From Flavobacteriales bacterium (lineage in GTDB: Bacteria; Bacteroidota; Bacteroidia; Flavobacteriales_D; Sanyastnellaceae), in the NCBI GenBank assembly GCA_015663855.1, contig DQRJ01000018.1:1-5999 (forward strand): a stretch of 5,999 bases of DNA, given 5' to 3'. Under the pieces are notes generated by a model that had not been told where the DNA came from, did not search any database, and saw only the letters and a program-made list of their open reading frames with translations. Each line of letters opens with the position of its first letter. The stretch's first letter is position 1. Shown here one piece after another: positions 5,305-5,999 of the stretch. Position numbers and translations under genes: made by a program.

Positions 5305-5999
5305 ATGAAAGTAACTGTTGTCGGTGCTGGTAATGTAGGCGCCACTTGTGCAAATGTTCTCGCTACACGCGAAGTATGCAACGAAGTAGTATTACTCGAT
5401 ATTAAAGAAGGTTTTGCTGAAGGCAAGGCCCTCGATATATGGGAAACCTCTCCAATTAATTTGTACGACACTCGTACTGTTGGTTCAACAAACGACTATG
5501 ATAAGACTGCAGGGTCTGACGTTGTTGTTATCACTTCTGGGCTTCCTCGTAAGCCAGGGATGAGCAGAGACGATTTAATCGCTACTAACGCTGGAATCGT
5601 AAAGTCTGTGACTGAGCAGATCATGGTTCACAGTCCTGATGCGATACTAGTTATCGTTTCAAACCCATTAGACGTAATGACTTACTGCGCATATTTAACC
5701 GCTGGAGTTGATTCTACTAAGGTTATCGGAATGGCAGGTATCCTCGATACAGCTCGTTACCGTGCTTTCCTTGCTGAGGAATTGAACGTGAGTCCTAAAG
5801 ATATACAAGCGGTATTGATGGGTGGTCACGGTGATACAATGGTACCTCTTCCGCGTTACACAACTGTGGGTGGTATCCCTGTTACTGAGATGATTTCTGA
5901 TGATAAATTAGAGGCTATCGTTAACCGCACTAAGAAAGGTGGTGGTGAGATTGTGAACCTCCTTGGAACTTCTGCTTGGTATGCACCTGGTGCTGCTGC
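5305..5999 (+). CDS. mdh: NAD-dependent malate dehydrogenase, 3' end outside window
   Basis: The gene encodes the TCA-cycle enzyme that interconverts malate and oxaloacetate with NAD. The first 231 codons are present; the family is about 310 residues, so roughly the last quarter is missing. The sequence has the Rossmann motif GAGNVG (7-12), and D32 at the end of the second strand, which favours NAD over NADP. The mobile loop is LPRKPGMSR (80-88), with R82 and R88 binding substrate carboxylates; Arg at the position of R82 marks malate rather than lactate dehydrogenase. SNPLDVMTY (119-127) follows, then LDTARYR (147-153) with D148 and R151, and GGHGDTMVPL (173-182) with the catalytic H175. It belongs to the LDH-like MDH type found across Bacteroidota. 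ATG 5305 is directly before the expected first strand (KVTVVGAG), so the start is secure. It has its own promoter and is divergent from the MORN-like gene. Confidence 0.97.
   Translation, partial: MKVTVVGAGNVGATCANVLATREVCNEVVLLDIKEGFAEGKALDIWETSPINLYDTRTVGSTNDYDKTAGSDVVVITSGLPRKPGMSRDDLIATNAGIVKSVTEQIMVHSPDAILVIVSNPLDVMTYCAYLTAGVDSTKVIGMAGILDTARYRAFLAEELNVSPKDIQAVLMGGHGDTMVPLPRYTTVGGIPVTEMISDDKLEAIVNRTKKGGGEIVNLLGTSAWYAPGAA

Noticed and set aside
5286..5471. Minus-strand open frame at 5286-5471
   Set aside because: It is antisense to the start of malate dehydrogenase and overlaps its promoter region; there is no domain evidence.

Overview
This window looks like ordinary chromosomal core DNA from a member of the Bacteroidota. 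Three things point there: the malate dehydrogenase and RarA sequences, the lack of strong Shine-Dalgarno sites, and several copies of the Bacteroidota -7 promoter element (TAnnTTTG) at the expected places in front of genes. No genus can be named from the sequence alone. I see no mobile element, CRISPR array, rRNA, tRNA or phage gene, and almost every base is coding.

Layout. (1) Positions 1-993, minus strand: the first 331 codons of a conserved protein of unknown function, running off the left edge. (2) Positions 994-1022: a 29-bp divergent promoter region with a perfect 9-bp inverted repeat, each arm carrying a -7 element pointing outwards. The genes on both sides begin with GTG only a few bases beyond the element. 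(3) Positions 1023-4070, plus strand: three tightly packed genes, namely a PhnP-like metallo-beta-lactamase-fold hydrolase, a lipid A (LpxL/HtrB-type) acyltransferase and the replication-associated AAA+ ATPase RarA. The first two overlap by 8 bp, and the third starts within 4 bp overlap or 17-32 bp beyond the second. (4) Positions 4086-5195, minus strand: a secreted MORN-like (YwqK-type) repeat protein, convergent with rarA across a 15-bp gap. (5) Positions 5196-5304: a second divergent promoter region with two identical TACTTTTG elements facing outwards. (6) Positions 5305-5999, plus strand: the first 231 codons of NAD-dependent malate dehydrogenase, cut by the right edge.

The genes do not form an obvious single pathway. 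The three-gene plus-strand unit mixes phosphodiester chemistry, outer-membrane lipid synthesis and replication-fork repair, and is best read as a housekeeping operon. Malate dehydrogenase is a TCA-cycle gene with its own promoter. I did not find a convincing undescribed system. The observations most worth following are the mirror-symmetric, possibly leaderless divergent promoter near 1000, the uncharacterised protein at the left edge, and a strong change in G-versus-C content inside rarA.
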